Shown in pieces: positions 45,676-57,344 of a stretch of 64,000 bases of DNA. The position numbers were made by a program, and so were the translations under genes. Under the pieces are notes generated by a model. That model was not told where the DNA came from. It saw only the letters and a list, made by a program, of their open reading frames with translations, and made no database searches. The number at the start of each line of letters is the position of its first letter. Position 1 is the first letter of the stretch. The stretch comes from Aquarana catesbeiana (Eukaryota > Chordata > Amphibia > Anura > Ranidae), in the NCBI RefSeq assembly GCF_042186555.1, contig NC_133333.1:216878022-216942021 (forward strand), given 5' to 3'.

Positions 45676-46810
45676 CAAGAGCTCCTATGTACTATGCTGG
45701 TTACTTGGTCTTTTGCATCATAAACATGAACCTATATAACCTGCAAGAAACCAAAAGCAAACACTACAGTGTGGATCATAAATATTCAGTTAAAACCTGA
45801 GCACATCTAAATTTGTGTTAATTTTTTTGAGTATTTGGTGAATCTTTCCATCATAGTGATCAGTAGGTGAATTGTTTATCCCTGGGGGGTAGGTATGAAC
45901 AATCCGGCATTGTTTGCCTCAATTAGATGTCAAAGCCTTTTGATATATTAAACATTAAAATGCCGTGAGGGAAACAGGCGTGAAAGCACCAACAACTGTG
46001 TTATTTTATTGGATTCTGATTCCAACATGGATATGTTTATACTCATGGCAGAAAAATGTATTCAATATTTGTAAAAGGATCTGCTATTAAGAACTTCACA
46101 ATTCTATTCCAAATGCAGCTGTTTGCAGTTCACTTCTGATCTATTTCTGGAATGAAATCTGACATCTTCACACAGAATCTGCTATTCCTACATTGTAGCT
46201 TCTTATTATCTGCCCACATGCTAAAGTCACAGTCAACAGTGAACTATCAGTGTGGGTCTATTTTAACAGTTTAATTTATAGCATTACATGTAACAAACTA
46301 TAGCGCTAAAATAGAGTGTTAAAAGCAGATAGTACAATCTACTAAATTTTAATCTACCATACGGTAATCCAATGTGTATATGGTCACATAAAATCCAGTT
46401 TGTTGCGATAAAACAGAAAATTGATAATTTAAAGCAGACCTTTCTGTCCTACAGCTCGGCATGATGATATCATCTAACATTCATTAGTTAAGCAAACATG
46501 TTTTGCATTTACTTACAATCACAGTTTTTTCACTTCCTGGTTTCTTTGAGGCACTGATGATGTAACCCTGGCCTCACAGATGCATCCTGGGAAGTTCCTG
46601 TCACGTGTTCCAAGAGGTAGACCCAGCGTTAAAGGCAGAGTTACAGTAAGTAAAATAGATAACAAAAGCCTTGAGGATTCAAGCAACCCCATAGTTAGAG
46701 GTACCACATGCCTAGTATGGATTGAACCAAAGAAAAGGAACCAACCAATGGGACTTTTAAGGTACCACACCGATATAATACAAAGAAAACTGCATGCGCA
46801 ACTATGCTTA
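45676..46810. other. Unassigned spacer
   Basis: No gene. About 46,556-46,800 may be a repeat (GATGCATCCTGGGAAGTTC) but has no other copy here. Confidence 0.4.
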
Positions 46811-46815
46811 ACCCC

Positions 46816-47537
46816 TGTTAGGTACCTGGTAGTAGAGCCTGACTTGTAGGAGAAGACCTCTCATACAACGCTGGTTCAGGAGCCACTGGAGTGGGGACAG
46901 TGGTCTCCTGAGTGCAGTGGGGTAGGAGTGCCTGTTGAAGTAGAGTCTCTGATGCTGAAGTGAGGTGGAGATCCCTCCAGGGATGGCTGGACTGCAGGTC
47001 AGGTGGTAACTGGAAGCAGCAGGCTGGAACACTGGAGATGCAGAGATCACTGGAGCTGGAGCTGAAGGTGCAACAGCAAAGAACAAACAGCAGGCACAAG
47101 CAAGGTCAGACAGTCTGGGTCAGCAGGTAGATGAGACAGGCAATAACGGCAGGCAGAGGGAGAGTTGGTAGGCAAGCAGAGGTTGGCAACGGTATCAGGC
47201 AGAAGCAGCAGAATAGTCAGGCAGGCCGGGTCGGATTGGAGCGGGACAGATGGTCAGACAAGCCGGGTCAAATCAGGTAACAATCAATCAGATGCAGGTT
47301 AACAGGAATCACAGAGCTGAGACGAAGCAGCAATGCATCCATGGAACAGGGGAACTCTTATGCGCTCTTTGGCGACAATATGGCGCTAACGCGAACGCAC
47401 GCGCATGCACCCGCGCGTGCCCGAGCGCCGCGCTGATGCATGGAAACAGCAGAAGTTTGTTGCAGTGTTTGCACAGGGGCGCGCCGGCGCATAGGTGCAT
47501 GCAAACGCCCAGGTCTGGCGCTGGTAGATCCCTGACA
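46816..47537 (-). repeat. 3' LTR of the gypsy element
   Basis: 722 bp, TG...CA. The adjoining purine-rich sequence on the minus strand (TTTGGAGGGGGCAA) is the likely polypurine tract. It differs from the 5' LTR at about 2-3% of sites by eye, plus a small indel near 47,400. Two ~92-codon minus frames in it recur in the other LTR and are not genes. Confidence 0.92.
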
Positions 47538-47740
47538 TTGCCCCCTCCAAAGGGCAGCCTCCGGATGCCCATAAGCCTTCTTTTCTCAGGGTGGGTAGAG
47601 AAATAGGTGCAAACTAAACGCCTAGCATGAACATTACTGTCTGGTTCCCATGAGTTACTTTCTGGGCCGTAGCCTTTCCATTTAATTAGGAATTGGTTTT
47701 GTCCTTGTCTTCTACAATCAAGGATAGCCTCAACCTCACT
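47538..47740 (-). pseudogene. Gypsy integrase chromodomain, separated from pol
   Basis: A C-terminal chromodomain directs chromovirus integrase to histone marks. The minus frame shows SEVEAILDCRRQGQNQFLIK, then WKGYGPESNSWEPDSNV, the classic core with its aromatic residues, and an HPEKRRLMG tail. The Penelope insertion cuts it from the integrase. No stop appears before the LTR; the frame runs on into it to 47,309. Confidence 0.85.
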
Positions 47741-50608
47741 GAAATTCTTAAAACAAAGGAAAAGAAATTTGTCAGGGATAAGTTGGCATATTACAACAAA
47801 CAAGCATACCATTGGGGGCAAAAAACGAATAAATCTAGAAGGCGCAATAACCAAATGTGCAACCCCAAACAACCTACTAGTGAGCCCAATGATTCGGACT
47901 CATCCATCTCTTCTGCTTCCTCCCTTCTGGCACAGGATGTGAGAAGTATTAGAACTCAAGAAGTAACTAAATACAACAAGGATAACGGAACCACGGGCAC
48001 TGTAAGACGCACCCCGAGCACAAAAGCCCCCATGATCACTCGTGCAAGTATGGCCAAAAATTCAACAGCCCACGCACCGGGTCACAGTGACGTTCACTCG
48101 AGCACTTCTCTCACTAATACTTCTTTAACACCATCTTCAAATTCACAGGTAAGTCATGTCAATTCTGTGCCTTCCCAACCGGATTTTCGCCCAGCCCCCA
48201 TTTTTTCTCAACCTGTCACGGATCCCAAAAAGGTAACGACTGCGGATTCGCAAAATTCGAAAATGTCGAGAACCAATTTGAAGTCATAAATCTTTCTTCC
48301 TTTCCCCTGTCAACTGAGCAATTACCTATACTTAAGCTCGGTTTGACCTTTTGTCCGGTTCAAAAAATAGATCAATTTGAGCTAATTAAAGATATTAATC
48401 TTTTTTCCAGAAAATTAATGTTCAAAGTTCTGTTTGACAAATCTAATACACCCATTATGGACCAGGCCTCTACCAGCTCTGGCTGGGAAGGTATGACCAT
48501 CGCAAATATTCAAGCTATGGAGGAGTTGATGGAGCTATGGGAGGAGGGGGGCCTGGAGGAGAGTGACCTAGCTGAGGCCGACTCCCTCGATTATGTTGCG
48601 GGCCCCCCCCCTCACACACCTCCACCCTCCGTCCCGACTGTCCCCCCTCTGCTGACTTCGCTTCAACCTAGGGAATACAAACCCAAATCTCGAACCTTCC
48701 CTACCCTACAAGGGAACCCCAACATATGGGCTTTCACCAACCAGGTGACAAAAGAAATTACTCAAACTAAGTGGAAGGATTTGTCTTGCTCCAATCTAAC
48801 CACTTCACAATTAGAGGCTCTTAAACTTTTACAAAACAACAGAGATATTGTGATCAAGCCCTCTGACAAGGGGGGGAACTTGGTCATTATGGACAAAAAC
48901 CAATATGAAACCATGGTTTTGGCTATAGTCCAAAACCACCATTGGTATCGAAAAGTCTCCCCCAGTCACCTTACCTTAACCATCACTCGATATAAATATC
49001 TTATAGGCACAGCATACCACAAGGGACTCATCAGCAAAAACACCTGGGAATTCCTCAATGTAGCTTCACCCCGAACCCCCACCCCTTTACGCACTTCCGA
49101 AGATACACAAAGACACAAAAAAGCCTCCAGGAAGGCCTATAGTGTCCGGAAATGGATCACTTACTGAGATGGCTAGTAAACTTGTGGATGACTTTTTGAG
49201 GCCCCATGTTGAAGGACTCACATCGTATCTTCAGGATGTCTCGGATGGTATTTCTATACCCCCGGATTCTTGGCTGGTGGCTTTGGACGTGGAAGCCCTC
49301 TACAACTCCATCCCCCACAAATTGGGGTTGGAAGTTGTAGAGGGCTTCATCTCTGAGAATCCCGACATCTTGGCAGAATATAACAAATTTATTCTGGATT
49401 TGCTCCTCTTTATTTTGTCCAACAACATCTTTCTTTTTGGGGGCTCCCACTACCTCCAGGTGCAGGGGGTAGCGATGGGGACCACGTGTGCCCCATCGTA
49501 TGCCAACCTGTACCTGGGGGGGTGGGAGCGGGAAATATTTTACAGGGACGATATGCAGGTTTACTTTGAATGCATTCAAGAGTGGCAACGTTTTATTGAT
49601 ATTTTTTTCATATGGCATGGCAGTAAAAACGCCCTCCTTTCTTTTTTGAACAGTCTAAAGATCAACAAATATAATTTAAAGTTCACCTTTGATGTAAGTC
49701 AATATCAGCTGACTTTCCTAGATGTCCAAATTTCAGTCAATGAGGATGGGAGTATCAGGACCACCTTATATCGAAAACCGTCTGCGGGTAATTCGTTACT
49801 CCACGCCACAAGTTCCCACCCAGTCCCCCTTATTAACAACTTACCATATGGACAATATCTCAGAGTTAGACGGAACTGCAGCGATGATTCCGACTTTGAG
49901 AAAGAGGCCAAATTGCTTCGATCCCGCCTACGTGAACGAGGCTACAGCAATAAATGCCTTAAAAGGGCCTACTCAAAAGCCAAAAAACAAAAGAGGTCTT
50001 CGCTTATACATCAAGCGAAGTCAAAGGAAACTGACCCAAGTATTCGGATAATCACGAGATTCTCAGGCCAACAGAAACAGGTCCGAGATATCATTCAGAA
50101 ATACTGGTACCTTTTAATGGGGGATAACAAAATCTCGAAACATATTAAAGTCTACCCAGAAATCACATTTAGGCGCTCTCGCTCCCTGCGGGATGCCTTA
50201 GTGCATAGTCATCACGATACTAGTACTAAATCACCACCAGAATCCAGAAAGGGTAGCAGGCCTTGCCATAAATGCCAGTTTTGCAGGTTTATATTTGCTG
50301 CTAGGAGTATCAGACTTCCTAATAGTCGTCTGTTTAAACCAAATTTTTCTGTTACTTGTCAATCTATTGGAATCGTATACCTTATGATATGCGAGTGCCA
50401 GAGTTTCTATGTCGGCAAATCAAAACGTCCCTTCTTCTGTAGGATTAGGGACCATGTATCCCTAGTCCAGAAGAAGAAAATGGAAACTCCAATCAGCCGA
50501 CATATGGGTTTATACCATAACTTCGATAGCAGTAAAATGCACTTCTATGCTCTAGAGCACATCCCTCCCGGGGAAAGAGGGGGTAATTATGACAAATTAC
50601 TCCTCTAA
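47738..50608 (+). pseudogene. Penelope RT/GIY-YIG protein, broken
   Basis: Three open pieces follow each other: 47,738-48,289 (LRDKLAYYNKQ-like N-terminal basic region, then low-complexity Ser/Thr-rich), 48,343-49,167 (DIVIKPSDKGGNLVIMD, the block before RT) and 49,142-50,608 (RT and nuclease). RT motif A is VALDVEALYNSIPH and the GVAMGTTCAPSYANL block is clear. Motif C reads RFIDIFFIWHG, one Asp codon short of the usual YIDD. The GIY-YIG core SIGIVYLMICECQSFYVGKS lies at about 50,350-50,410. Frame breaks near 48,290 and 49,150 and the lost catalytic Asp make it inactive. The protein lacks its N-terminus, as in 5'-truncated insertions. Confidence 0.88.
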
Positions 50609-50739
50609 CGAGAGGCCCGCTGGATTCATGATCTTTCAGCTTTGAAACATCCAGGCCTCAATGACGCCTTCAGCTTCAAACCGTTTTTATAACATCAATT
50701 AGCTATCCGATTGACAGGACTTTCCCCTGTATCCTTATC

Positions 50740-50893
50740 CTCTGCATTCTCTATATCTTTCTTCCTTTTCTTCTTTTCAGCTTTTTTTCTCTTCTCCTCT
50801 CTCATTTTTTTTTTCTTTCTTTTTCCCTTTCATCTCTTTTGTTCTACTTTTTCTTTCCCCTCCCCTCCCTCCCCCTTTCCTCTTTTTCCTTCA
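50740..50893 (+). repeat. Polypyrimidine tract in PLE-C
   Basis: About 150 nt almost entirely C and T on the plus strand, starting shortly after the ORF end. Low complexity; a frame of 61 codons here is meaningless. Confidence 0.8.
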
Positions 50894-52273
50894 TAGGGCT
50901 ATGTAAATATCTGTATATGATTAGATTGTAATTTAATTATGCTAGTGTTTGAAACATGATTTGTACATATATTTTTTTTTCTTTTCTTTATTGTTTATTC
51001 CTGAGTATGCAGCAGACTCTCTTTCCAAGCCTGATATATGTCCCTTATACATTATTTGATTTATTAATTGATTTGAAAGCTGGTCTTCTCCACCGTGATT
51101 CCCCTCCCTCTCCTTTGGTTCACACGGACACCAGGGTCACCTAAGGATGTTGCGAGTAATCAATCGCTCACCCTTTGGGGGCCCTAGAGGCGCAGACCCC
51201 CACGTTTTTGCAGAGGTTTAGAACCGAGGGGTTACAGATTCCATTCTCTACATTAAGTTTCGGCTCGCTTTTCTTCATGATCAAGTTCTGGCTTTTCTGG
51301 ATTTTGCGCCGGTGTGGTGGGTCGTCCTACACTCAAGGTACCTCCCACCCGCCCCTCGCTGTGACGCTGCACCAGCGTGGGGAAATGCCTCACTGTTTGT
51401 CCGCATCGCGATGGATGGGACTACTTAGTGCGGCCTCGCAGCCGCCACCGCTCTGTCAGAGGCTTCTTGGTGTAAGGGGAGGTGGTGTTTTCTCTCCCTG
51501 TCCCTGCTGGCCCACTTATTTCACTATATCCAGGTAATTTTGACCACATATTTGTTGAGAACTTTTGTTTCCTGTTATGGGGAAAAGGCTTTCTATTGAT
51601 ACCTGTCATTCTCCTTTGCAGCATATGTGCACTGCTGGGTTCTGGTAGTTTCATTGAGCTAGTCTGTAGGCAGCTGTCATTCTTTTGAGACCTGCAAACA
51701 AATGACTCTATATGCTGATAGGCCTTGGTAAGGCCCCCTACCATTTTTACGGTTGATTCAACTCAAGGTAACCCCTTATTCATTTTTAACCCTTGAAATG
51801 TTTCAGGTATCTAAATTGTTTTATCTTGCCTTTTATTTATAGATTCCCTATATTTACAATTAATTTCAGTGTGTTACTACTACTCTTTAAACTAGTCCCT
51901 CTGTGACCATTATACTTGGGAGGTATTGGTATCCGAGACCCGCTCAATATTGGAAATGCGATATTCTGCGTTCCTATACCCACAATCAATGCACAGTGCT
52001 TTTTCTTTTAAACAGGCTTGGTAAGGTAGCTGTTTTTACATTCTTGTGAATTCATGTGTGTTTTTTGATACTATGTCCAGACATTGAGACATGATTGTCA
52101 TAGTGCAATAACCCTTATGAGTATCCATCAACAACATTGATATCATTTGTGTAATAACCTTATGCAACTATTGTTTTTTACCCATGCACTGACAGCATGG
52201 TTTGTACTTACCTTACTTTGTTGGTTTATACCTATATTTTTGTCATCCGCAGTTGAGACCATTTATGTACCAT

Positions 52274-52318
52274 AAACTCCTGATGAAGCTCAAGAAGTTG
52301 AGCGAAACATGTTGAGTC
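52274..52318 (+). ncRNA. Hammerhead ribozyme-like motif in PLE-C
   Basis: Stem I strand ACTC (52,276-52,279), complete core CTGATGA (52,280-52,286), stem II GCTCA/TGAGC with a 6-nt loop, GAAA (52,304-52,307), the near self-complementary ACATGT, cleavage triplet GTT, then GAGT pairing with ACTC. All catalytic-core bases are consensus. Stem III is minimal and probably needs dimerisation, as reported for Penelope hammerheads. Confidence 0.75.
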
Positions 52319-52586
52319 GCAAATTGGTATTCATAAAATGATGGGCCTTGTGTGCCTTCTCAAGAAGTGGATCTCTTTTAACTATATGTGATTATGTATT
52401 CTTCAAAATAAAAATTGTGGTTTTATATTTATATTTGTATAGTTGCATATATTCTTTATAGCATTTGTTACCCTTAATTATTTCGAGCACCGTTAAAATC
52501 CCGGGGATATAATTGCCCCATTTCCATGTCCTTATATATATTCTCTATTTGGGATGTGGTGCTTCAGGGAAAACTGTTCCTGTCCT

Positions 52587-55500
52587 CTATATACTAGACT
52601 CAACCTCAAATTCCTCGCTGCCATCAATCAAAATAGGTTCAGGAGGTCTAGTTCCTCTACCGGGGAAGGGATCAGGTACAGCAGGTTTAAGCAGAGATAC
52701 ATGGAATACTGGGTGAATCTTAAGAGAATCAGGCAAAGTCAATTCGTAAGAAACTTCATTGATTTTCCTCTTAACCGGAAAAGGACCCATAAATCTAGGT
52801 GCCAACTTCTTAGAAGGACATGCTAATTTGATATTATTGGTAGAAAGCCATACCTGATCACCAAGCTGTAACTTCAACTCCCCTCTTGTTTTTCGGTCGA
52901 AGATTCTCTTGCCGTCTGCCTGGGCCTTGGACACTGCTTCCTGCAACATCTGGTTGTTGTGACTGAGGAAATCCACTGTACTCTGTACTGCCAGAACTGA
53001 AGACTCTGGAAGGAAATCGGGTAGAAAGGTTAAATGGAAGCCATATTTGGCAAAAAAGAGGGATTGTCCAGTGGCAGAATGTTTGGCATTGTTGTAAGCA
53101 AATTCTGCTAAAGGCAGCAGGGATACCCAATCGTCCTGTGTGAAGGATGTAAAGCATCTGATGTATTGTTCAAGGGTCTGATTGGTCCTCTCTGTCTGCC
53201 CGTTAGTTTGAGGATGATAGGCCGAGGACAAGGCCAGTTCAATTTTTAAAGTTTCACACAGGGCTCTCCAAAAACGTGAGGTGAATTGTACCCCTCTATC
53301 AGAGACTATGCTTACAGGAACTCCATGAAGTCTGATGATTTCCTTGATAAATATACGAGCAGTTTCAATGGCAGATGGGGTTCCCCTTAAAGGAAGAAAA
53401 TGGGCCATCTTGGTTAAACGGTCCACCACCACAAAGATGGCTGAACACCCCTCAGAACATGGAAGCTCCACAATAAAATCCATGGAAATCATTTTCCAGG
53501 GTCTATCGGGTCACGTAAAGGTTTTAACAAGCCCCAAGCTCGATTCCTGGATGTCTTATTCTGGGTACAGATAGTGCAGGAGCTGACATATTTTCCAGAA
53601 CAATTCATCTCTGTTTATCAAGGTAATCCCTGTAGGCCTGGCTGACTCAGAGGATGCTTCCTTAATCTGGGAGAGTAGATCTGTTTGTAGGAGTAGGAAA
53701 TTGTTTGCGGGTAAGATGGTCTCAGGAGTAGATAAGTCCTTTGGGTTGTCATGCATTCGTGACAATGCATCTGGTTTAATATTTTTTGAGCCTGGCCGAT
53801 AAGTAATATGGAAGGAAAAAACGTGAGAAAAACAGAGCCCAGCGGGCTTGTTGAGGCTTTAGTGGTTTGGCAGATCGCAAATACTCCAGATTTTTATGGT
53901 CAGTGTAAATTAGTACTGGATGCATAGCCCCTTCCAACAGGTACCTCCACTCCTCCAGTGCAGTCTTAATAGCGAGAAGCTCCCGGTCACCAACATCGTA
54001 GTTCTTCTCTGCAGGGGAGAGTTTTCGGGAGAAGAACCCCACAGGATGCATTACGTCTTTACTGCCTTTACGTTGTGAAAGTATTGCACCCACCGCTATC
54101 TCAGAAGCATCAACTTCTAAAATGAACGGTAATGACGGTTCAGGATGACTGAGGATTGGTGCCGAGGTAAACAGTCTCTTGAGGTTCACGAAAGCATCTT
54201 GGGCTAGTTGATTCCAGGAAAAATGGGCATTCTGTTTGGACAACTGCGTGATGGGTGCAATTATGGCTGAGAACCCCCTGATGAACTTCCTATAAAAGTT
54301 TGCAAATCCGATAAACCGCTGAACTCCCTTCTAGTCCAGGGGTACCGGCCAGTCCAGAACAGTGGAAACCTTCTGCGGGTCCATCTTGATGCCAGTTGAA
54401 GAGATTATTAACCCCAGGAATTAAATGCTCTGTTCCTCGAACTCGCATTTCTCCGCTTTTGCATAAAGTCTGTGTAAGCAGAGACGACCCAATACCCTGC
54501 GGACATGTTCTCGATGTAGATCAAGAGATTCTGAGAAATTCAAGATATCGTCCAGATATGCGATCACAAACACATCTAGAAAGTCCCTGAGAACATCGTT
54601 AATCAGGTGTTGGAAGGTCGCAGGGGCGTTGTCCGAAGGGCATAACTAGGTATTCATAATACCCGAATCGGGTCCGAAAAGCTGTTTTCCACTCGTGCCC
54701 GGCCCGGATACGGATCAGGTTATAGGCCCCTCTTAGGTCAAGTTTAGTAAAAATGATGGCAGTACTTAATTTCTGGAATAGTTCAGGTATCAAGGGTAGG
54801 GGATACCGATTCTTGACCGTGATTTTGTTCAGTTCCCGGTAATCTATACATGGGCGGAGAGACTTGTCCTTCTTGGTGACAAAATATTCCGGCACCAGCT
54901 GGGGAGGTGGAATGGTGAATGAACCCCTTGGCCAGGTTCTCATCTATATACGACTTTAGTACTTCCTGTTCTTTTTCTGATAAAGGAAAGATGCGTTGAA
55001 TGGAATTTCGGATCCTGGCAGCAACTCGATGGGGCAGTCGTAGGGGCGATGAGGTGGAAGAGAGTCTGGCCCCTTCTTACTGAAAACATTGATGTATTCG
55101 TGATATTGTTTAGGTATGGCCTGGCAAATTTTCTGGTCAGTGTCCAGACAAAGCAGAGTGGCTGAGGAATCCGGATCTTTCATCAAACAATGCTCTTGAC
55201 AGTAGGATGACAGGAATTTTACTTCTCCGGATGCCCAGTGGATGTGTGGATTGTGGGCCTGCAGCCAGGGAATGCCCAGGATAATGGGAAACATAGGAGA
55301 GGTGATGGCATTAAGGACCAGCAGTTCCTTATGTTGGGAAGAAGTGGTAGCAGGCAACGGCAGGGTCTCTTGAGTTACTTGTCCGGATCTGATGCGGGAA
55401 CCATCAGCTAGGAATACAGAGAGTCCATGGGCTTTAGTCCGTAAAGGGATGTTATGTTGGCTGGCAAAAGTTAAATCGATAAAGCAGCTGCATGCTCCGG

Positions 55501-55732
55501 AGTCAATGATGGCGTTGACTGGGATTATCTCTTCTTGGAGCTGTAACGAGAGAGGAATGGCAAGGTGGGTAGAATTCATAGACAGAGCAGAGAGACTGGT
55601 ATACACAGGAGATGGGCACTTACTTATTTTAACTGGACAATTAGGGACATAGTGCCCGGTTCCACCGCAATAGAGGCACAGATTAAGTTGCCGACGCCGG
55701 GCACGTTCTTCGGAAGACAAGGCAGGTCGCAT
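52587..55732 (-). pseudogene. Gypsy pol: protease, RT, RNase H, integrase (broken)
   Basis: The polyprotein is read as several minus-strand pieces. 55,732-54,956: zinc knuckle CLYCGGTGHYVPNC, then protease with DSGAC. 54,943-54,599: RT with DYRELNKITVKNRYPLP and FTKLDLRGAYN; the catalytic IAYLDDILNF lies at about 54,574-54,545 in another frame. 54,243-53,776: RNase H with LEVDASEIAVGA, ELLAI and YTDHKNLEYL. 53,492-52,587: integrase with the first Asp in SMDFIVELP, the second in VSDRGVQF and Glu in NGQTERTNQ, then a GPY/F-like module (GPFPVKRKI). Frame breaks lie near 54,940, 54,640, 54,300 and 53,780-53,500. The integrase piece alone is 301 codons and undamaged until the Penelope insertion. 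Confidence 0.9.
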
Positions 55733-55735
55733 CAG

Positions 55736-56589
55736 TCATAATTGCATAGGTTCAGAAGTGTCAGGCGTGGCATTAACAGGATTCATACTGGATGAGGGTA
55801 AGTAGCATGCTGCAGGAACTGGAGCTCGTGCTGTCATCCAGGCCGGGCGGGATTGTTGAGCAGAGCGTTCAGATCGACGTTCTCGGAGGCGACGGTCAAT
55901 CTGAATGGTCAAGGAGATCAAGGCCTCAAGAGTATTTGGTATACCCACTCGAGCAAGCTCATCTTTTAGTCCTTCAGATAGACCCATGCGGAACTGGTGG
56001 CGCAGGGCCGCATCATTCCACTGTGTGTCCGCGCTCCAACGACTTAAGTCAGTGACATAGTCCTCAGCTGGTCTGCGGCCTTGCTGGAGCGCGAACAGAG
56101 CTGATTCGGCTGTGGCAGTCTGTTGGGGGTCCTCATATAGTTGCGCCATGGCTTCAAAAAAGGATGATAAAGATTGGGTTAGGGCTGAGTCCCCCTCAAG
56201 TAAACGGTGGGCCCAGGTCTGAGGTTCTCCTTGTAGGAGGGAAATTACAAACCCCACCTTGGTGACTTCCAGCGAGAAGGTTCGGGCTGTAAGGCAAAAA
56301 AGAGCTGGCAGGCATTGCGAAAGGCCCGAAACTTAGCCCGGTCTCAGGAAAATCTTTCAGGAATGGGAACCCTCGGTTCAGGTGGAAGCATCACAACTGA
56401 AGGGGCTGAAGCAGTCTGTGCCGGAGCTGTGGCTGAAGAGGGGGCTGTAGGGCTAGACCCCGCAAGATTCTGAACTTGTCCTTCCAGTCTGTTATAGTTA
56501 TCCTGAAGGGACTGCACTGCCTGAGTGAGGGCCGCAAGCTGTGTGCATATTTCCTTCATTGGAGAGGTGTCTCCTGCAGGCTCAGTCAT
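55736..56589 (-). pseudogene. Gypsy gag, broken
   Basis: Gag packages the element RNA. The start MTEPAGDTSP at 56,589 lies only 14 nt after the LTR. The first piece (to 56,344) has a coiled-coil-like stretch (LTQAVQSLQDNYNRLEGQVQNL) and an Ala/Pro-rich linker. The second (56,257-55,736) has the retrotransposon gag core: GEPQTWAHRLLEG, FFEAMAQLYEDP, LRHQFRMGLSEGLKDELA. A stop or frame change near 56,344-56,257 separates them. The zinc knuckle follows in the next piece. Confidence 0.88.
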
Positions 56590-56590
56590 G

Positions 56591-56602
56591 GCTGCTTCGT
56601 AC
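56591..56602 (-). promoter_or_regulatory. Candidate self-priming primer-binding site
   Basis: Next to the 5' LTR, the minus strand reads GTACGAAGCAGC. It does not start TGG as a tRNA-type site would. Its ACGAAGCAGC is exactly complementary to GCTGCTTCGT inside the LTR (minus strand, 57,118-57,109), about 30 nt after a CATAAGAG TATA-like box. That is the self-priming arrangement known from Tf1/sushi elements. Confidence 0.65.
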
Positions 56603-57339
56603 TGTTAGGTACCTGGTAGTAGAGCCTGACTTGTAGGAGAAGACCTCTCATACAACGCTGGTTCAGGAGCCACTGAAGTGGGGACAGTGGTCTCCTGAGC
56701 GCAGTGGGGTAGGAGTGCCTGTTGAAGTAGAGTCTCTGATGCTGAAGTGAGGTGGAGATCCCTCCAGGGATGGCTGGACTGCAGGTCAGGTGGTAACTGG
56801 AAGCAGCAGGCTGGAACACTGGAGATGCAGAGATCACTGGAGCTGAAGCTGAAGGTGCAACAGCAAAGAACAAACAGCAGGCACAAGCAAGGTCAGACAG
56901 TCCGGGTCAGCAGGTAGATGAGACAGGCAATAACGGCAGGCAGAGGCAGAGTTGGTAGGCAAGCAGAGGTTGGCAACGGTATCAGGCAGAAGCAGCAGAA
57001 TAGTCAGGCAGGCCGGGTCGGATTGGAGCGGGACGGATGGTCAGACAAGCTAGGTCAAATCAGGTAACAATCAATCAGATGCAGGATAACAGGAATCACA
57101 GAGCTGAGACGAAGCAGCAATGCACCCATGGAAGAGGGGAACTCTTATGCGCTCTTTGGCGCCAAAACGGCGCTAACGCGAACGCGTGCACACGCGCCGC
57201 GCACCCGCGCGTGCCCGAGCGCCGCGCTGATGCATGGAAACAGCAGAAGTTTGTTGCAGTGTTTGCACAGGGGCGCGCCGGCGCATAGGCGCATAGGCGC
57301 ATGCAAACGCCCAGGTCTGGCGCTGGTAGATCCCTGACA
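56603..57339 (-). repeat. 5' LTR of the gypsy element
   Basis: 737 bp, TG...CA, GC-rich near 57,170-57,230. It has the TATA-like CATAAGAG (minus strand, about 57,150-57,143) upstream of the presumed RNA start around 57,120. It is nearly identical to the 3' LTR. Confidence 0.92.
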
Positions 57340-57344
57340 ACCCC

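Larger units (their letters stand above)
47738..52578 (+). mobile_element. Penelope-like element C (PLE-C), inside the gypsy element
   Basis: The plus strand carries a broken Penelope ORF (47,738-50,660), a pyrimidine-rich tract, a long 3' region and a hammerhead-like motif near its end. It splits the gypsy integrase from its chromodomain. The flanks share a diverged ~35-bp stretch (GAGGTTGAG... on the minus strand; 47,701-47,737 and 52,579-52,611), a candidate target duplication. Confidence 0.85.
46811..57344 (-). mobile_element. Ty3/gypsy chromodomain retrotransposon with Penelope insertion
   Basis: Two LTRs in direct orientation (46,816-47,537 and 56,603-57,339) start and end TG...CA and are flanked by a 5-bp duplication ACCCC (46,811-46,815 and 57,340-57,344). 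The element reads on the minus strand: 5' LTR, gag, protease, RT, RNase H, integrase, then, after an inserted Penelope element (47,738-52,578), a chromodomain and the 3' LTR. Without the insert it is ~5.7 kb. No envelope gene. The arrangement fits the Tf1/sushi chromovirus group. Confidence 0.92.

Noticed and set aside
46808..47099. Pair of ~92-codon frames, repeated at 56,586-56,886
   Set aside because: They lie inside the LTRs and recur only because the LTRs are duplicated.
47309..47872. 187-codon minus frame as a host chromodomain gene
   Set aside because: Only ~60 codons are chromodomain; one side is antisense PLE-C, the other is LTR read-through.
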